From: Nitrospirota bacterium | Lineage (GTDB): Bacteria; Nitrospirota; Thermodesulfovibrionia; UBA6902 | Length of the DNA: 37,324 nucleotides | NCBI GenBank assembly: GCA_016208905.1 | Contig: JACQXG010000012.1 | Location: forward strand, 1-37,324 | Direction of reading: 5' to 3' | In this document: positions 1 to 7,348 of the stretch, in pieces | Position numbering within the stretch: position 1 is the stretch's first letter | Layout: each line of letters opens with the position of its first letter | Position numbers and translations under genes: made by a program | The notes under the pieces: model-generated | What the model saw: only the letters and a program-made list of their open reading frames with translations | Told to the model about the DNA's origin: nothing | The model's database searches: none

Positions 1-60
1 CTTATACCAGCCAAGGTATCTTGCTGCGCATGATGACAAAGAAATGACGAGGAACAGCAT
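1..60 (-). CDS. possible N-terminus of a lipoprotein, cut by window edge
   Basis: Read on the minus strand, the first 60 bases are open from an ATG at 60 to the window edge. They give a hydrophobic start (MLFLVISLSSCAARYLGWYK) with a lipobox-like LSSC at residues 8-11. The hydrophobic stretch plus cysteine is typical of a lipoprotein signal peptide. The frame stays open upstream of the ATG (…VKRFYLLAV before it), but no standard start codon is there. A purine-rich GGGAGGGG lies about 45 bases upstream, too far to serve this ATG. Everything rests on 20 codons, so this is tentative and no function can be given. Confidence 0.25.
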   Translation of the reverse strand, partial: MLFLVISLSSCAARYLGWYK

Positions 61-202
61 TACTGCTAAAAGATAAAAACGTTTAACTTGCGTTTGCTTA
101 GCCCCTCCCTAAGATGAAATTACAGCTTAACGGTTATTAGATTCACCAATTTAAATGGCTCTTGTCAAGCAAAAGAAATTAACTCTATCCATAAGTTTTT
201 TA

Positions 203-231
203 TTGACAGCCGGTTAATTCATAGGCATAAT
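203..231 (+). promoter_or_regulatory. sigma70 promoter of the tumEA pair
   Basis: A perfect -35 box TTGACA (203-208), a 17-base spacer and a 5/6 -10 box CATAAT (226-231). The expected transcription start falls around 237-239, only a few bases before the ATG at 242, so the transcript is probably leaderless. There is no Shine-Dalgarno sequence in front of the ATG, which agrees with this. Confidence 0.6.
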
Positions 232-241
232 ATACCAATAT

Positions 242-532
242 ATGAAAGCTGAACGGATCGAGCATTCAAGGGTTATTGACGAATCAGGGAATATTATTGA
301 GATTAAGCTATGGAAATTGCCGGAAGCAACAGAAAAAAGACCGCACGGTTATAAATATTCACTGGTTTATCTTGTTGATGATAAACGTATTATCGGTTAT
401 GACAATGCTGAAGGAAAAGGAGATCACAGGCATATAAGAGGCAATGAACAGCTTTACAAGTTTACTACTGTTAGAAGATTGATACATGACTTTTACAGAG
501 ATATTGAGCGGTTCAAGGGAGGCGAACTATGA
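242..532 (+). CDS. tumE: TumE-type toxin (DUF6516 family)
   Basis: A 96-residue acidic/basic mixed protein without signal peptide or membrane segment. The pattern 'IIEIKLWKLP…HGYKYSLVYL…IIGYDNAEGKGDHRHI' followed by a C-terminal 'LIHDFYRDIER' is what I recognise as the DUF6516/TumE toxin family, whose members are the toxic half of type II toxin-antitoxin pairs. The partner gene starts inside its last codons (ATGA-type overlap of 4 bases), the usual toxin-first order of TumE-TumA. The conserved GDHRH around residues 60-64 is the likely functional core, but its chemistry is not something I can state from sequence. The start is fixed by the promoter directly upstream rather than by a ribosome-binding site. 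Assignment is from pattern memory and gene order. Confidence 0.68.
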   Translation: MKAERIEHSRVIDESGNIIEIKLWKLPEATEKRPHGYKYSLVYLVDDKRIIGYDNAEGKGDHRHIRGNEQLYKFTTVRRLIHDFYRDIERFKGGEL

Positions 533-894
533 GAGTTAAGAAAATAAAGATAGGCTTTAAAGACGTAAAGACTGCCCTGGAAGAATTTGCAGAAAGGGCG
601 GAGGCAATTGAAAGGGGCGAACACGTAAAGAAAGAGACCGGGGTTTACTTTACCAGTTTTGAGGCATTCAGAAAGGTATTCACCCCTAAGAGGCTTGAAC
701 TCCTGCACACTATCAAGACCCGGAAGCCTTCATCTATTAATGAGCTTGCGCGTATGGCAAAAAGGGACGTTAAGAACGTTGCGGATGATGTGAAGTATCT
801 TGAGCAGATAGGGTTAATCGAGAAGAGGGCGACGGACAATAAAACAGCGCCGGTAATCAAATATGACCGGATCGCTTTAGAGATAGCGGTATAG
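529..894 (+). CDS. tumA: TumA-type antitoxin with winged HTH
   Basis: A 121-residue DNA-binding protein. Residues about 55-115 form a winged helix-turn-helix of MarR/HVO_A0114 type: 'FTPKRLELLHTIKTRKPSSINELARMAKRDVKNVADDVKYLEQIGLIEKR', i.e. helix, recognition helix and wing. The N-terminal 50 residues are charged and helical and probably contact the toxin. It overlaps the toxin gene by 4 bases (ATG inside the end of tumE) and has a GGGAGG Shine-Dalgarno sequence within tumE, so translation is coupled. Known members of this arrangement bind the toxin and repress their own promoter; the operator is probably around the promoter at 203-231, though I see no clean palindrome. It could also be a stand-alone regulator, but the overlap argues for an antitoxin. 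Confidence 0.65.
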   Translation: MRVKKIKIGFKDVKTALEEFAERAEAIERGEHVKKETGVYFTSFEAFRKVFTPKRLELLHTIKTRKPSSINELARMAKRDVKNVADDVKYLEQIGLIEKRATDNKTAPVIKYDRIALEIAV

Positions 895-1006
895 CAACTT
901 TTGAAGGCCGGTAACCCCTGACCGGATAATATGATGAGTCAGGCAAGACCACTGAAAAAGTGGAGAGTAGGATGGGAAATTTACCATTACTTCTTAACTC
1001 AATACA

Positions 1007-1037
1007 TTGACAGAGGTGAGGTGAAATGTGTTACTTT
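1007..1037 (+). promoter_or_regulatory. possible promoter of tRNA-Ala
   Basis: A perfect -35 hexamer TTGACA at 1007-1012 precedes a poor -10 candidate (TTACTT/TACTTT, 1031-1037) at 18-19 bases spacing. The tRNA begins at 1048. The -10 is weak, so only the -35 and the position speak for it. The 895-1006 stretch before it holds only a short GC hairpin (CCGGT/ACCGG near 912-930). Confidence 0.35.
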
Positions 1038-1047
1038 ATAAGCCATT

Positions 1048-1123
<76 letters not shown>

Positions 1124-1178
1124 TTTCTTTTCAGTATCTTATCAAGCGTACTTGAGACTTATTCAAGAGGTGCTTAAA

Positions 1179-1203
1179 CTGAAAGCTGATTGCTGAAGGC
1201 TGA
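1179..1203. repeat. short degenerate copy of the AGCTGA repeat family
   Basis: Reads CTGAAAGCTGATTGCTGAAGGCTGA, two to three tandem degenerate units of the type seen in longer, inverted form at 20862-20980 and 23914-23980. It sits just downstream of the ABC-F stop codon and may be part of its transcript end. Confidence 0.4.
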
Positions 1204-1208
1204 AAATC

Positions 1209-3104
1209 CTAAACAGGCTGCGACTTGAAGATTGATTCCAGCAGCTCCCACCGGTCATAGGCATCAGCAATCTCTTTATCTAGTTCGCCAATCCTCGCAT
1301 TTGTCTCTGGTATCCTGTTTCCCTCTGTCCGGTAAAATTCAGGACTTGCAAGCATTTCATAAAGACCGTCCCGCTCTGCTTCTAGAGATTCGATCAGCGC
1401 AGGCAAGGCCGCAAGTTCTTTTTTTTCTTTAAATGTAAGGATGCGCGGACGCTCCTGCTTAGGCCGGGGCCTTTCAGGCTTTATGGCCTTTTCCGTTCGA
1501 GCGGGAGCTGTGGGTCTGCGCTGCCTCAGCCAGTCGTCATATCCGCCTACATATTCTTCAAGCCTGCCGTCACCCTCAAAGACTATTGTGCTCGTTACGA
1601 TGTTATTTAGGAACGCCCTGTCGTGGCTGACGAGAAGGACAGTGCCCTCGTACTCCATCAGCATCTCTTCGAGGAGTTCGAGGGTGTCGGTGTCAAGGTC
1701 ATTGGTTGGTTCGTCCATTACCAGCACGTTTGACGGTTTGGTGAAAAGCCTTGCCAGCAGCGCACGGTTCCGCTCACCGCCTGACAGGACCTTTACCGGA
1801 GAGCGCGCCCTTTCAGGCGGGAAGAGAAAATCCTCGAGATATCCGATAACGTGCCTGGTCTTTCCATTTACCGTCACGTATCCGGAGCCGTCCGCCACGT
1901 TGTCCATGACGGATTTGTTGTCATCTAATTGCTCACGATGCTGGTCGAAATACGCGACTTCGATCCTGGTCCCCCTGCGCACAGAGCCGCTGTGGGGTTC
2001 CATTAATCCAAGCAGCATCTTTATCAGCGTGGTTTTTCCGGAGCCGTTCGGGCCTATAATGCCGATCTTGTCGCCGCGGATGATGGTCGTGGAAAAATCG
2101 TGGAAGAGGTGACGGCCTTCGTAAAGACAACCAATCCCCTTAGCATCAATAACCAGTTTGCCCGACTTCTCGGCCTCGTTCAGGACCATCCTGGCGCTTC
2201 CGGTCTGAGTGCGCCTCGCAAGGCGCTCCTTCCTCATCTCCTTTAATGCAGTTACACGTCCTTCATTGCGGGTGCGCCGGGCCCTGATGCCCTGGCGTAT
2301 CCACCTCTCTTCCTGCGAGAGTTTTTTGTCAAAGAGCGCGTTTTGCGCGGCCTCTGCATTGAGCTCGGCCTGCCTTCTTGCCAAGTATGTTGCGTAATCG
2401 CAGGGCCAGTCGGTGAGCCGTCCGCGGTCAAGTTCTACTATGCGTGTTGCAAGCGTCTGGAGGAATTTCCGGTCATGGGTTATGAAGAGTATGGAGCCCC
2501 GGTATTCGAGAAGGAATTCCTCAAGCCAGCCGATTGAGGTGATATCGAGATGGTTCGTCGGTTCATCAAGGAGCAGGAGGTCCGGTTCGTTTACGAGCGC
2601 CCTCGCAAGCAATACCCTCCTCTTGTAGCCCCCTGAGAGGTCGGCTGCCTGGGCGTCAGGGTCCAGACCAAGGCGCGAAAGTACGGTCTCAACCCTTTGC
2701 TGTATCTGCCAGCCGCCGGAGGATTCGATCAGGTGCTGTATCCGTTCAAGTTCGTTTATAGCGCCTGAGTCTCCATGGGAAAGACGAAAACTCACAGAGT
2801 GGTATTCCGTGAGCAGGCCGACCATATTGCCGAGACCGCCTGCTACTATCTCAAAAACAGTCCCGGATAAGTCCTGCGGGACTTCCTGATCAAGGGAGGC
2901 AATCCGCAGCCCCTGCTCGTGAATGACCTCTCCGTCGTCGGGCGCGATCATGCCGCTGATGATCTTCATAAGCGTGGATTTGCCTGCCCCGTTCCTGCCG
3001 ACCAGACAGACCCGCTCCCTGCGTTCAATCTGCAGAGACACCCCATCGATCAGCTCAGGGCCGCCGAACGCAAGGCGCACATCTTTTAAACTTATCAATG
3101 CCAT
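1209..3104 (-). CDS. uup: ABC-F family ATPase, Uup type
   Basis: A 631-residue protein with two ABC ATPase domains and no membrane segments, as in the ABC-F family that acts on ribosomes (and, for Uup, on replication intermediates). Domain 1: Walker A GRNGAGKST near residue 37, signature LSGGYKRR near 157, Walker B LLLDEPTNHLD near 177. A charged linker follows. Domain 2: GPNGSGKTT near 349, LSGGERNRA near 441 and VMDEPTNDLD. The C-terminal 80 residues are a charged coiled coil ('LPALIESLEAERDGLYEMLASP'), which is the Uup-specific DNA-binding tail. Full length for the family. The ATG at 3104 is chosen because the protein starts MALISLKDV, as expected before the first beta strand. It stands alone on the minus strand. 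Confidence 0.93.
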   Translation of the reverse strand: MALISLKDVRLAFGGPELIDGVSLQIERRERVCLVGRNGAGKSTLMKIISGMIAPDDGEVIHEQGLRIASLDQEVPQDLSGTVFEIVAGGLGNMVGLLTEYHSVSFRLSHGDSGAINELERIQHLIESSGGWQIQQRVETVLSRLGLDPDAQAADLSGGYKRRVLLARALVNEPDLLLLDEPTNHLDITSIGWLEEFLLEYRGSILFITHDRKFLQTLATRIVELDRGRLTDWPCDYATYLARRQAELNAEAAQNALFDKKLSQEERWIRQGIRARRTRNEGRVTALKEMRKERLARRTQTGSARMVLNEAEKSGKLVIDAKGIGCLYEGRHLFHDFSTTIIRGDKIGIIGPNGSGKTTLIKMLLGLMEPHSGSVRRGTRIEVAYFDQHREQLDDNKSVMDNVADGSGYVTVNGKTRHVIGYLEDFLFPPERARSPVKVLSGGERNRALLARLFTKPSNVLVMDEPTNDLDTDTLELLEEMLMEYEGTVLLVSHDRAFLNNIVTSTIVFEGDGRLEEYVGGYDDWLRQRRPTAPARTEKAIKPERPRPKQERPRILTFKEKKELAALPALIESLEAERDGLYEMLASPEFYRTEGNRIPETNARIGELDKEIADAYDRWELLESIFKSQPV

Positions 3105-3129
3105 ATATCACTCAGGGTTTATAAAAATA

Positions 3130-3221
3130 ACCGTTCCAGCCGCTTGAACTGTTCCAACTGCTTGAGCCGTTAAACGGTTCGATCGGTTCAATCAACTCAA
3201 GCGGTTCAAACGGTCGTTATA
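3130..3221. repeat. imperfect inverted repeat built on CGGTTCA units
   Basis: Between the ABC-F start and the glucan synthase, a roughly 90-base imperfect palindrome is centred on CCGTTAAACGG (3168-3178). It is built from recurring CGGTTC and GCTTGAA/TTCAAGC-like hexamers. Left and right arms match at roughly three of four positions. It looks like a dispersed intergenic element rather than a terminator, as it has no T-run. The rest of 3222-3456 shows no gene. Confidence 0.4.
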
Positions 3222-3456
3222 TATTGCTGGGTATGGTTTAAGTTTAACACGGGATGGGACTTCGGTTGGAAGTGTGATTGCTGGAGACTGAAATTATGGA
3301 AGGGGAATTGAGTAGAGTGATCAGTGCGGAATGGGAGAAACAGACTGCGGCCCTGTCAGCACTTTCTTCTTGATATTCACGGCTATTGGTGGTTAAGATA
3401 TTGGCAGAATTTTTATAAGACAAAATATAAAACATCAATATTGCAAAGGATGGAAC

Positions 3457-5175
3457 ATGGGCTTAAAACTAAATAGCTGGGAGAAAAACTGGGCATTAAT
3501 GAAAAGCTTTTTTACAGCCAATGAAATTGCGAAGATATCAGGCAGGCTGAAAAACCTGAAAATAGAGAACGTCGTGTTCTGTTCCTTCGAAAGCAGGTTT
3601 GCAAGAAGCGGGGGCCTGGCTGCGGTAACAATGAATATCCTGCCATATTTAAAAGAGGTCAATAAAATTCCCAATGTCTTGTTGATGACCCCTTTCTATT
3701 CGACGATTATGGACAAGACGAAGTTACAACCGACAGGGAAATATTTCAGCATTCCATTTAATAACAAGACCGTTAATGTAGAGATGTACGAATATACGTG
3801 GAATTACTCCAAACCACGGAACGGCAGCGTTAAAGAATATTATCTGAAGGCCGAGGGCTTTTTTGAAACTTCCGGAGTGGTAAAAGACCCGTATGTCTAT
3901 AATGACTCCGACAGACAGTTGAACGACACATTGATGAGCGAGAATGTCCTGTTCTTCTGTAAGGCTGTCCCATATGCACTGCAATCCCTCGGCATCCTTG
4001 AAAACATCATATTCCATTTGCAGGAATGGCAGACCTCCCTGATTTCTTTGACAGCAAAAGAGGCAATGCTTGATGGGACCCTGCAATCCTGTGGATCTGT
4101 TCAGACTATGCACAATTCCTATGATTCATTTGTTCCATGGCAGGCTTTATCGGGAATAACCAAAAGGGCCTTAAAACAAAAAACCGGTACCGGCTTAACA
4201 GCTTATCAGACAGGCCTTCAGTTAGTTGACGCTCCAGTCACTACGGTAAGCGATAATTTTGCAAAAGAATTCACCTCCGACATCCTGCAGACCGATTATT
4301 TTGCGCCGCATCTGCAGAACATATTCAAAAAAAGCGGTGTTTATGGAGTAGATAACGGAATGTTTATTGAAGTGTCTCCTGATTTTGCAAAAAAAGAGAA
4401 ACATACAATTGATGAGCTGCGCAAGATTAAACTGCAAAAAAGAAAAGCCTTGTTAAAAGTGTTAAGCGCATATAAACCAAAGGAGCGCTTTGGTGAATTG
4501 ACTTACAAAGGCAAAACCATTTCCAAACTTCCTGATAACATTCCGGTTGTTGTTATGAGCGGGCGGCTTGACCCCATGCAGAAAGGTTATGATATTTTAT
4601 TGCGGGCAGTAGAAAAGTTTTCAGAAGATGAATTAAAGGTTGTCCTGACCCCTATGGCCATACGCCTTGCTGACCTTGATTATTTTCATGAAGTGGCGGG
4701 TAAATGCAAAGGCAATCTCACTGTTTTTCCTGTAAGGCTGGAAAGGGGTTATCAGGAACTGCAATCCGGGGCCACCTTCGGGATAATGCCGTCTATCTAT
4801 GAACCATTTGGCGCTGCTGTAGAATATATGGCAAACGGGACGGTAAATATCGGAAGGGCCACCGGCGGACTGGTTGACCAGATCAATTCGGACTGCGGGT
4901 TTCTGTATAAGGAGGATGCTGTTACTTACACCCTCGAAAACATCAGGTCTTTTGTTGAAACAGGCGATGTAGTACAGATGAGAAAAATGAATCCCTGGGT
5001 CCAAAGCATGGCTGATAATTTGTATGACGTTTTGAAAAAGGCCTTTCATATGTACCAGCACGATCAGGAGGATTATTATAAATTAGTACGCAATGGCTTA
5101 AAGAAGGTCAGCAGTTTCAGTTGGGAGACCAATGCCAGAAAGTATTTTCAGGTATTTAAGAAAGTCAGCAGATAG
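3457..5175 (+). CDS. GT5-like glycogen/starch synthase family glycosyltransferase
   Basis: 572 residues, cytoplasmic, with the two-Rossmann GT-B plan. After a 36-residue N-terminal extension comes 'NVVFCSFESRFARSGGLAAV' (the KxGGL nucleotide-sugar loop of GT5 enzymes, with R50 replacing Lys), then the acceptor domain. The C-terminal half opens with 'PVVVMSGRLDPMQKGYDILL' (residues ~370-390). It ends with 'MPSIYEPFGAAVEYMANGT…RATGGLVDQI', containing the E-x7-E catalytic pair and the second GGL loop. Known GT5 enzymes transfer glucose from ADP- or UDP-glucose to alpha-1,4-glucan. AAAGGA lies 6 bases before the ATG. Longer and more divergent than ordinary GlgA, so substrate may differ. Confidence 0.83.
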   Translation: MGLKLNSWEKNWALMKSFFTANEIAKISGRLKNLKIENVVFCSFESRFARSGGLAAVTMNILPYLKEVNKIPNVLLMTPFYSTIMDKTKLQPTGKYFSIPFNNKTVNVEMYEYTWNYSKPRNGSVKEYYLKAEGFFETSGVVKDPYVYNDSDRQLNDTLMSENVLFFCKAVPYALQSLGILENIIFHLQEWQTSLISLTAKEAMLDGTLQSCGSVQTMHNSYDSFVPWQALSGITKRALKQKTGTGLTAYQTGLQLVDAPVTTVSDNFAKEFTSDILQTDYFAPHLQNIFKKSGVYGVDNGMFIEVSPDFAKKEKHTIDELRKIKLQKRKALLKVLSAYKPKERFGELTYKGKTISKLPDNIPVVVMSGRLDPMQKGYDILLRAVEKFSEDELKVVLTPMAIRLADLDYFHEVAGKCKGNLTVFPVRLERGYQELQSGATFGIMPSIYEPFGAAVEYMANGTVNIGRATGGLVDQINSDCGFLYKEDAVTYTLENIRSFVETGDVVQMRKMNPWVQSMADNLYDVLKKAFHMYQHDQEDYYKLVRNGLKKVSSFSWETNARKYFQVFKKVSR

Positions 5176-5194
5176 GATAAACCTGAGGTTGCCC

Positions 5195-5440
5195 TCAAAA
5201 GGGCCCCCCCTTAAATTCCTTCCGGGTAAACTCCTCTATCAGGTGGAGCGCCCTTCCGAAATCCTCCCGGGCAACTTCATTTATGATCACCAGCCCCAGC
5301 ACGCAGCCGCCGGCAAATGCGGTGAAAAAAGCCTTCTCCGCATTGGCATAATCCAATGACTCAATATATCCGGCCATCAGTTCAAGGTCCTTCTCGCTGG
5401 GATCGGCGACCTCGGACATCTGCTCTCTCCCCAGTTCCAT
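5195..5440 (-). CDS. small hypothetical protein, possibly a 5'-truncated gene
   Basis: 81 residues from the ATG at 5440, helical and acidic ('SEKDLELMAGYIESLDYANAEKAFFTAFAGGCVLGLVIINEVA'). The central hydrophobic stretch could be a buried helix or one membrane segment. The same frame stays open upstream to a TAG at 5501-5503 and reads sensibly as protein (WAGRIVLSSHDFALHL), but offers no standard start codon there, and the ATG has no Shine-Dalgarno sequence. Either an unusual start is used or the 5' end was lost. I do not recognise the family. It is convergent with the glucan synthase. Plus-strand frames here look non-coding. Confidence 0.4.
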   Translation of the reverse strand: MELGREQMSEVADPSEKDLELMAGYIESLDYANAEKAFFTAFAGGCVLGLVIINEVAREDFGRALHLIEEFTRKEFKGGPF

Positions 5441-5681
5441 AAGGTGCAGGGCAAAATCATGGGAAGACAGAACGATCCGTCCAGCCCATTTAAGAGGTTT
5501 CTATTTACTGGTAATATAACCAGATTTATTCGGCTATGTCACCGACCATCCGCCCTGGAACCAGAACTAATACTCATTTCATTATTGTTCAACCGGCGGT
5601 TTTTAAAGTCATTTTTCCTTATAAAACCTCTGGCATAATCATTGCGAGAAGTATACCAGCAATCATGGAAAGGGGGTAGAG

Positions 5682-6050
5682 ATGACGGACACAGCAAGGC
5701 TGAAAGAAAGAAGTACTTCTAAAAGAACCCCTTCAGGCTTAAATATCACTTTGCTTGGTGGCGGCAATATATTTTATTCCGGCACGGTTTTCGATCTCTC
5801 TGAAAAAGGCATGTTCATACGCACAAATAAATACTTTACTCCCAATTCATTGCTCTTAATAATTATCCGCCTAAACAATAATCCCTTTCAGATTATCGCC
5901 AGGGTTAAACAATTGAAACAAGCAAATGGCGACGCAGGCGGTATAGGAGTTGAGCTCTTAAATGCGCCAAAAGGCTATGTAGCAATTGTCAGGGGGATAA
6001 AGCCTGATTCGCGCGCACCGTATGGGGTCAAACCTACAATATACATTTAA
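5682..6050 (+). CDS. PilZ-domain protein (c-di-GMP binding)
   Basis: 122 residues made up of one PilZ domain. The c-di-GMP signature is present in both halves: an N-terminal R-x3-4-R type motif ('LKERSTSKRTPSG', residues 7-19) and 'FDLSEKGMFI' (DxSxxG, about residues 39-48). The predicted role is to bind cyclic di-GMP and act on a partner controlling motility or surface polysaccharide. An AGGGGG ribosome-binding site lies 6 bases before the ATG. The C-terminus is odd: the last eight codons (GVKPTIYI) and the stop are formed by the left arm of the palindrome at 6025-6085, so the natural tail was probably replaced when that element inserted. No linked c-di-GMP enzyme is nearby. Confidence 0.85.
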   Translation: MTDTARLKERSTSKRTPSGLNITLLGGGNIFYSGTVFDLSEKGMFIRTNKYFTPNSLLLIIIRLNNNPFQIIARVKQLKQANGDAGGIGVELLNAPKGYVAIVRGIKPDSRAPYGVKPTIYI

Positions 6051-6085
6051 CAAAATACAGAAAATGTATATTGTAGGTTTGACCC
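6025..6085. repeat. 24-bp perfect inverted repeat (REP-like hairpin)
   Basis: Left arm 6025-6048 begins GGGTCAAACCTACAATA; right arm 6062-6085 is its exact reverse complement; the loop is 13 bases (6049-6061). The left arm encodes the end of the PilZ protein. The GGGTCA head recurs at 6467 (GGGGTCAGATATTATACCC) and at 7346 (AGGGTCAAATAC), as expected for REP-type sequences mobilised by Y1 (RAYT) transposases. It could also act as a transcription stop between the convergent PilZ and SWIB genes, but it lacks a T-run. Confidence 0.8.
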
Positions 6086-6096
6086 TAATTCTTCGG

Positions 6097-6423
6097 TTAT
6101 TCTATGTTTGCAGCGACAACAGCGGCCATCTGCATCATGTTGATCGTCTGGCCTTCATTCAGTTTTGTAAGGTCGGTGACCGTGCCTGATTTGCTTGTGG
6201 ATTTTGTGTTTTTGAAGATCGGGAGCAGTTTGGCATCAGCCACAATAAACTTGCCTGCGTTCTCAGGCCTTCCATTTTCAGTCTTTGTCTGAAGTTTATT
6301 CGCTTTAACGTAGTCCCACAGTTTCTTGGTGATCTCTGTCCTGGGAAGTTCTGTTGCTCCCATAAACTCTGCCAGCTCTTTTTTCAGCTTTACCGGTTTG
6401 TTTAATCCTTTTGCTTCTGCCAT
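6097..6423 (-). CDS. SWIB/MDM2-domain protein
   Basis: 108 residues, basic N-terminus, single SWIB domain: 'LKKELAEFMGATELPRTEITKKLWDYVKANKLQ', then 'GKFIVADAKLLPIF', the standard core of the family. The last 30 residues (after 'KNTKSTSKSG') are a short extension. In eukaryotes the fold is found in chromatin remodellers; bacterial stand-alone copies are common in Nitrospirota, Chlamydiae and Planctomycetes and are thought to bind DNA or nucleoid proteins, without firm function. GAAGGAG stands 7 bases before the ATG. Convergent with the PilZ gene. Confidence 0.9.
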   Translation of the reverse strand: MAEAKGLNKPVKLKKELAEFMGATELPRTEITKKLWDYVKANKLQTKTENGRPENAGKFIVADAKLLPIFKNTKSTSKSGTVTDLTKLNEGQTINMMQMAAVVAANIE

Positions 6424-6466
6424 TTTTTTAACTCCTTCATATTTAGATTTTAATGGAATTATTTCC

Positions 6467-6492
6467 GGGGTCAGATATTATACCCATTTTAA
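6467..6492. repeat. short REP-like sequence (GGGGTCAGA head)
   Basis: GGGGTCAGATATTATACCCA upstream of the SWIB gene shares the GGGTCA head and the overall layout with the palindrome at 6025-6085. It has no partner arm here, so it would be a solo half. Confidence 0.3.
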
Positions 6493-6522
6493 TTCAAAAA
6501 GTTTTTCAAGACCTGTAAATGG

Positions 6523-6552
6523 AAGACATTTTATGTGATAGAATTATATAAT
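6523..6552 (+). promoter_or_regulatory. sigma70-type promoter of the Pro-rich secreted protein
   Basis: A -10 box TATAAT at 6547-6552 with -35 AAGACA (4/6) at 6523-6528, 18 bases apart. The 5' leader to the ATG at 6575 is short and carries a strong TAGGAGGT ribosome-binding site. Confidence 0.45.
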
Positions 6553-6574
6553 CAAATCCGATAGGAGGTGCTTT

Positions 6575-7048
6575 ATGATAAAGCCAATATTGAAATTTGT
6601 ATCTGTCCTGGCGTTTTTTTTGTGTCTGGCTCTCGCACAGCCGTGCGTATCTGACGCAGAAGTAAACATTGATATTAATATCAGCCCCCCGGCTTTTTTT
6701 CCGATTCCTGCGCCACCGGCAGTTCTGGTGATCCCGGGTTCATATGTTTATTTTGTCCCTGATATTGATATAGATATATTCTTTTACCAGGGCTACTGGT
6801 ATCGCCCCCATAGAGATATCTGGTATAGCTCCAAGAGCTATAACGGACCTTGGGCCTATGTTCTCCCTAAAAGGCTGCCTCCCCCAATTCTGAACGTGCC
6901 ACCGGGTTTCCGGCATCTGCCGCCTAAGCATGACCGAATACCCCATAAAGAACTTGAAAGGAACTGGAAGAGCTGGGAGAAGAAAAAACATTGGGACAAA
7001 GACCGGGGAGAGAGTAAGGGCAAAGGAAAGCATGGGAAAAAGGGATGA
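6575..7048 (+). CDS. secreted proline-rich hypothetical protein
   Basis: 157 residues. A clear Sec signal peptide (residues 1-30: 'KFVSVLAFFLCLALAQPCVSDAEV', cleavage after SDA). Then an alternating acidic/aromatic core ('VYFVPDIDIDIFFYQGYWYRPHRDIWY'), a Pro-rich stretch and a Lys/Gly-rich tail (GKGKHGKKG). I recognise the 'PGSYVYFVPD…GYWYRP…WY…SYNGPW' pattern as a family widespread in Deltaproteobacteria and Nitrospirota with no known role. The compact Tyr/Trp repeats suggest a small periplasmic or surface beta domain. A TAGGAGGT site precedes the ATG. Its last 17 bases overlap the next gene, so the two are probably co-translated. Confidence 0.82.
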   Translation: MIKPILKFVSVLAFFLCLALAQPCVSDAEVNIDINISPPAFFPIPAPPAVLVIPGSYVYFVPDIDIDIFFYQGYWYRPHRDIWYSSKSYNGPWAYVLPKRLPPPILNVPPGFRHLPPKHDRIPHKELERNWKSWEKKKHWDKDRGESKGKGKHGKKG

Positions 7049-7325
7049 TCAACAGGTTAAACGTGAGTTCTGGCTGCGCCAGGGACGTCAGCTTCTGGCT
7101 ATAGCGGCAGCGCTTTTTCTCGTTTTATTGCTTTCAGTAGTCTATAAACGCCATGATCTGTTTGGAGAATACTCAAAAAATACCCTTATGGCAGCTCAGC
7201 TTGTGGTAATAACTGCGTTTATTGGTTTTACAGCCTTTAACTGGAGATGCCCCTCATGCAAAAAATATCTTGGCAAAGATATTCATAAACGCGCATGCAG
7301 GCATTGCAAAGCCAGATTGAGATAA
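7032..7325 (+). CDS. small membrane protein with C-terminal zinc ribbon
   Basis: 97 residues from the ATG at 7032, which overlaps the previous gene by 17 bases. I prefer it to an upstream in-frame start at 6930 because AAAGGAAAG stands just before it and the upstream stretch is only the out-of-frame reading of the neighbour. Two hydrophobic helices (about residues 15-35 and 50-65: 'LLAIAAALFLVLLLSVV', 'LMAAQLVVITAFIGFTAF') are followed by a CPSCKKYLG…CRHCKARLR zinc ribbon (two CxxC pairs). The ribbon should face the cytoplasm. I do not know its function; the linkage suggests it works with the secreted protein. Confidence 0.75.
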   Translation: MGKRDDQQVKREFWLRQGRQLLAIAAALFLVLLLSVVYKRHDLFGEYSKNTLMAAQLVVITAFIGFTAFNWRCPSCKKYLGKDIHKRACRHCKARLR

Positions 7326-7348
7326 CAGAGGATACATAAGCCTCAGGG

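Noticed and set aside
1441-2112. A 223-codon open frame on the plus strand opposite the ABC-F gene
   Set aside because: It is the antisense of conserved ABC motifs; Ser/Arg/Pro-rich composition, no family features and no ribosome-binding site. The minus-strand gene is certain.
3130-3221. Tandem CGGTTCA units as a possible CRISPR or iteron array
   Set aside because: Units are too short, irregular and arranged as an inverted repeat; there are no spacers of equal size and no Rep or Cas gene.
6930-7031. Longer N-terminus for the zinc-ribbon membrane protein
   Set aside because: This stretch is coding in the other frame for the secreted protein; the reading (GTGRAGRRKNIGTKTG) is low complexity, and a ribosome-binding site favours 7032.
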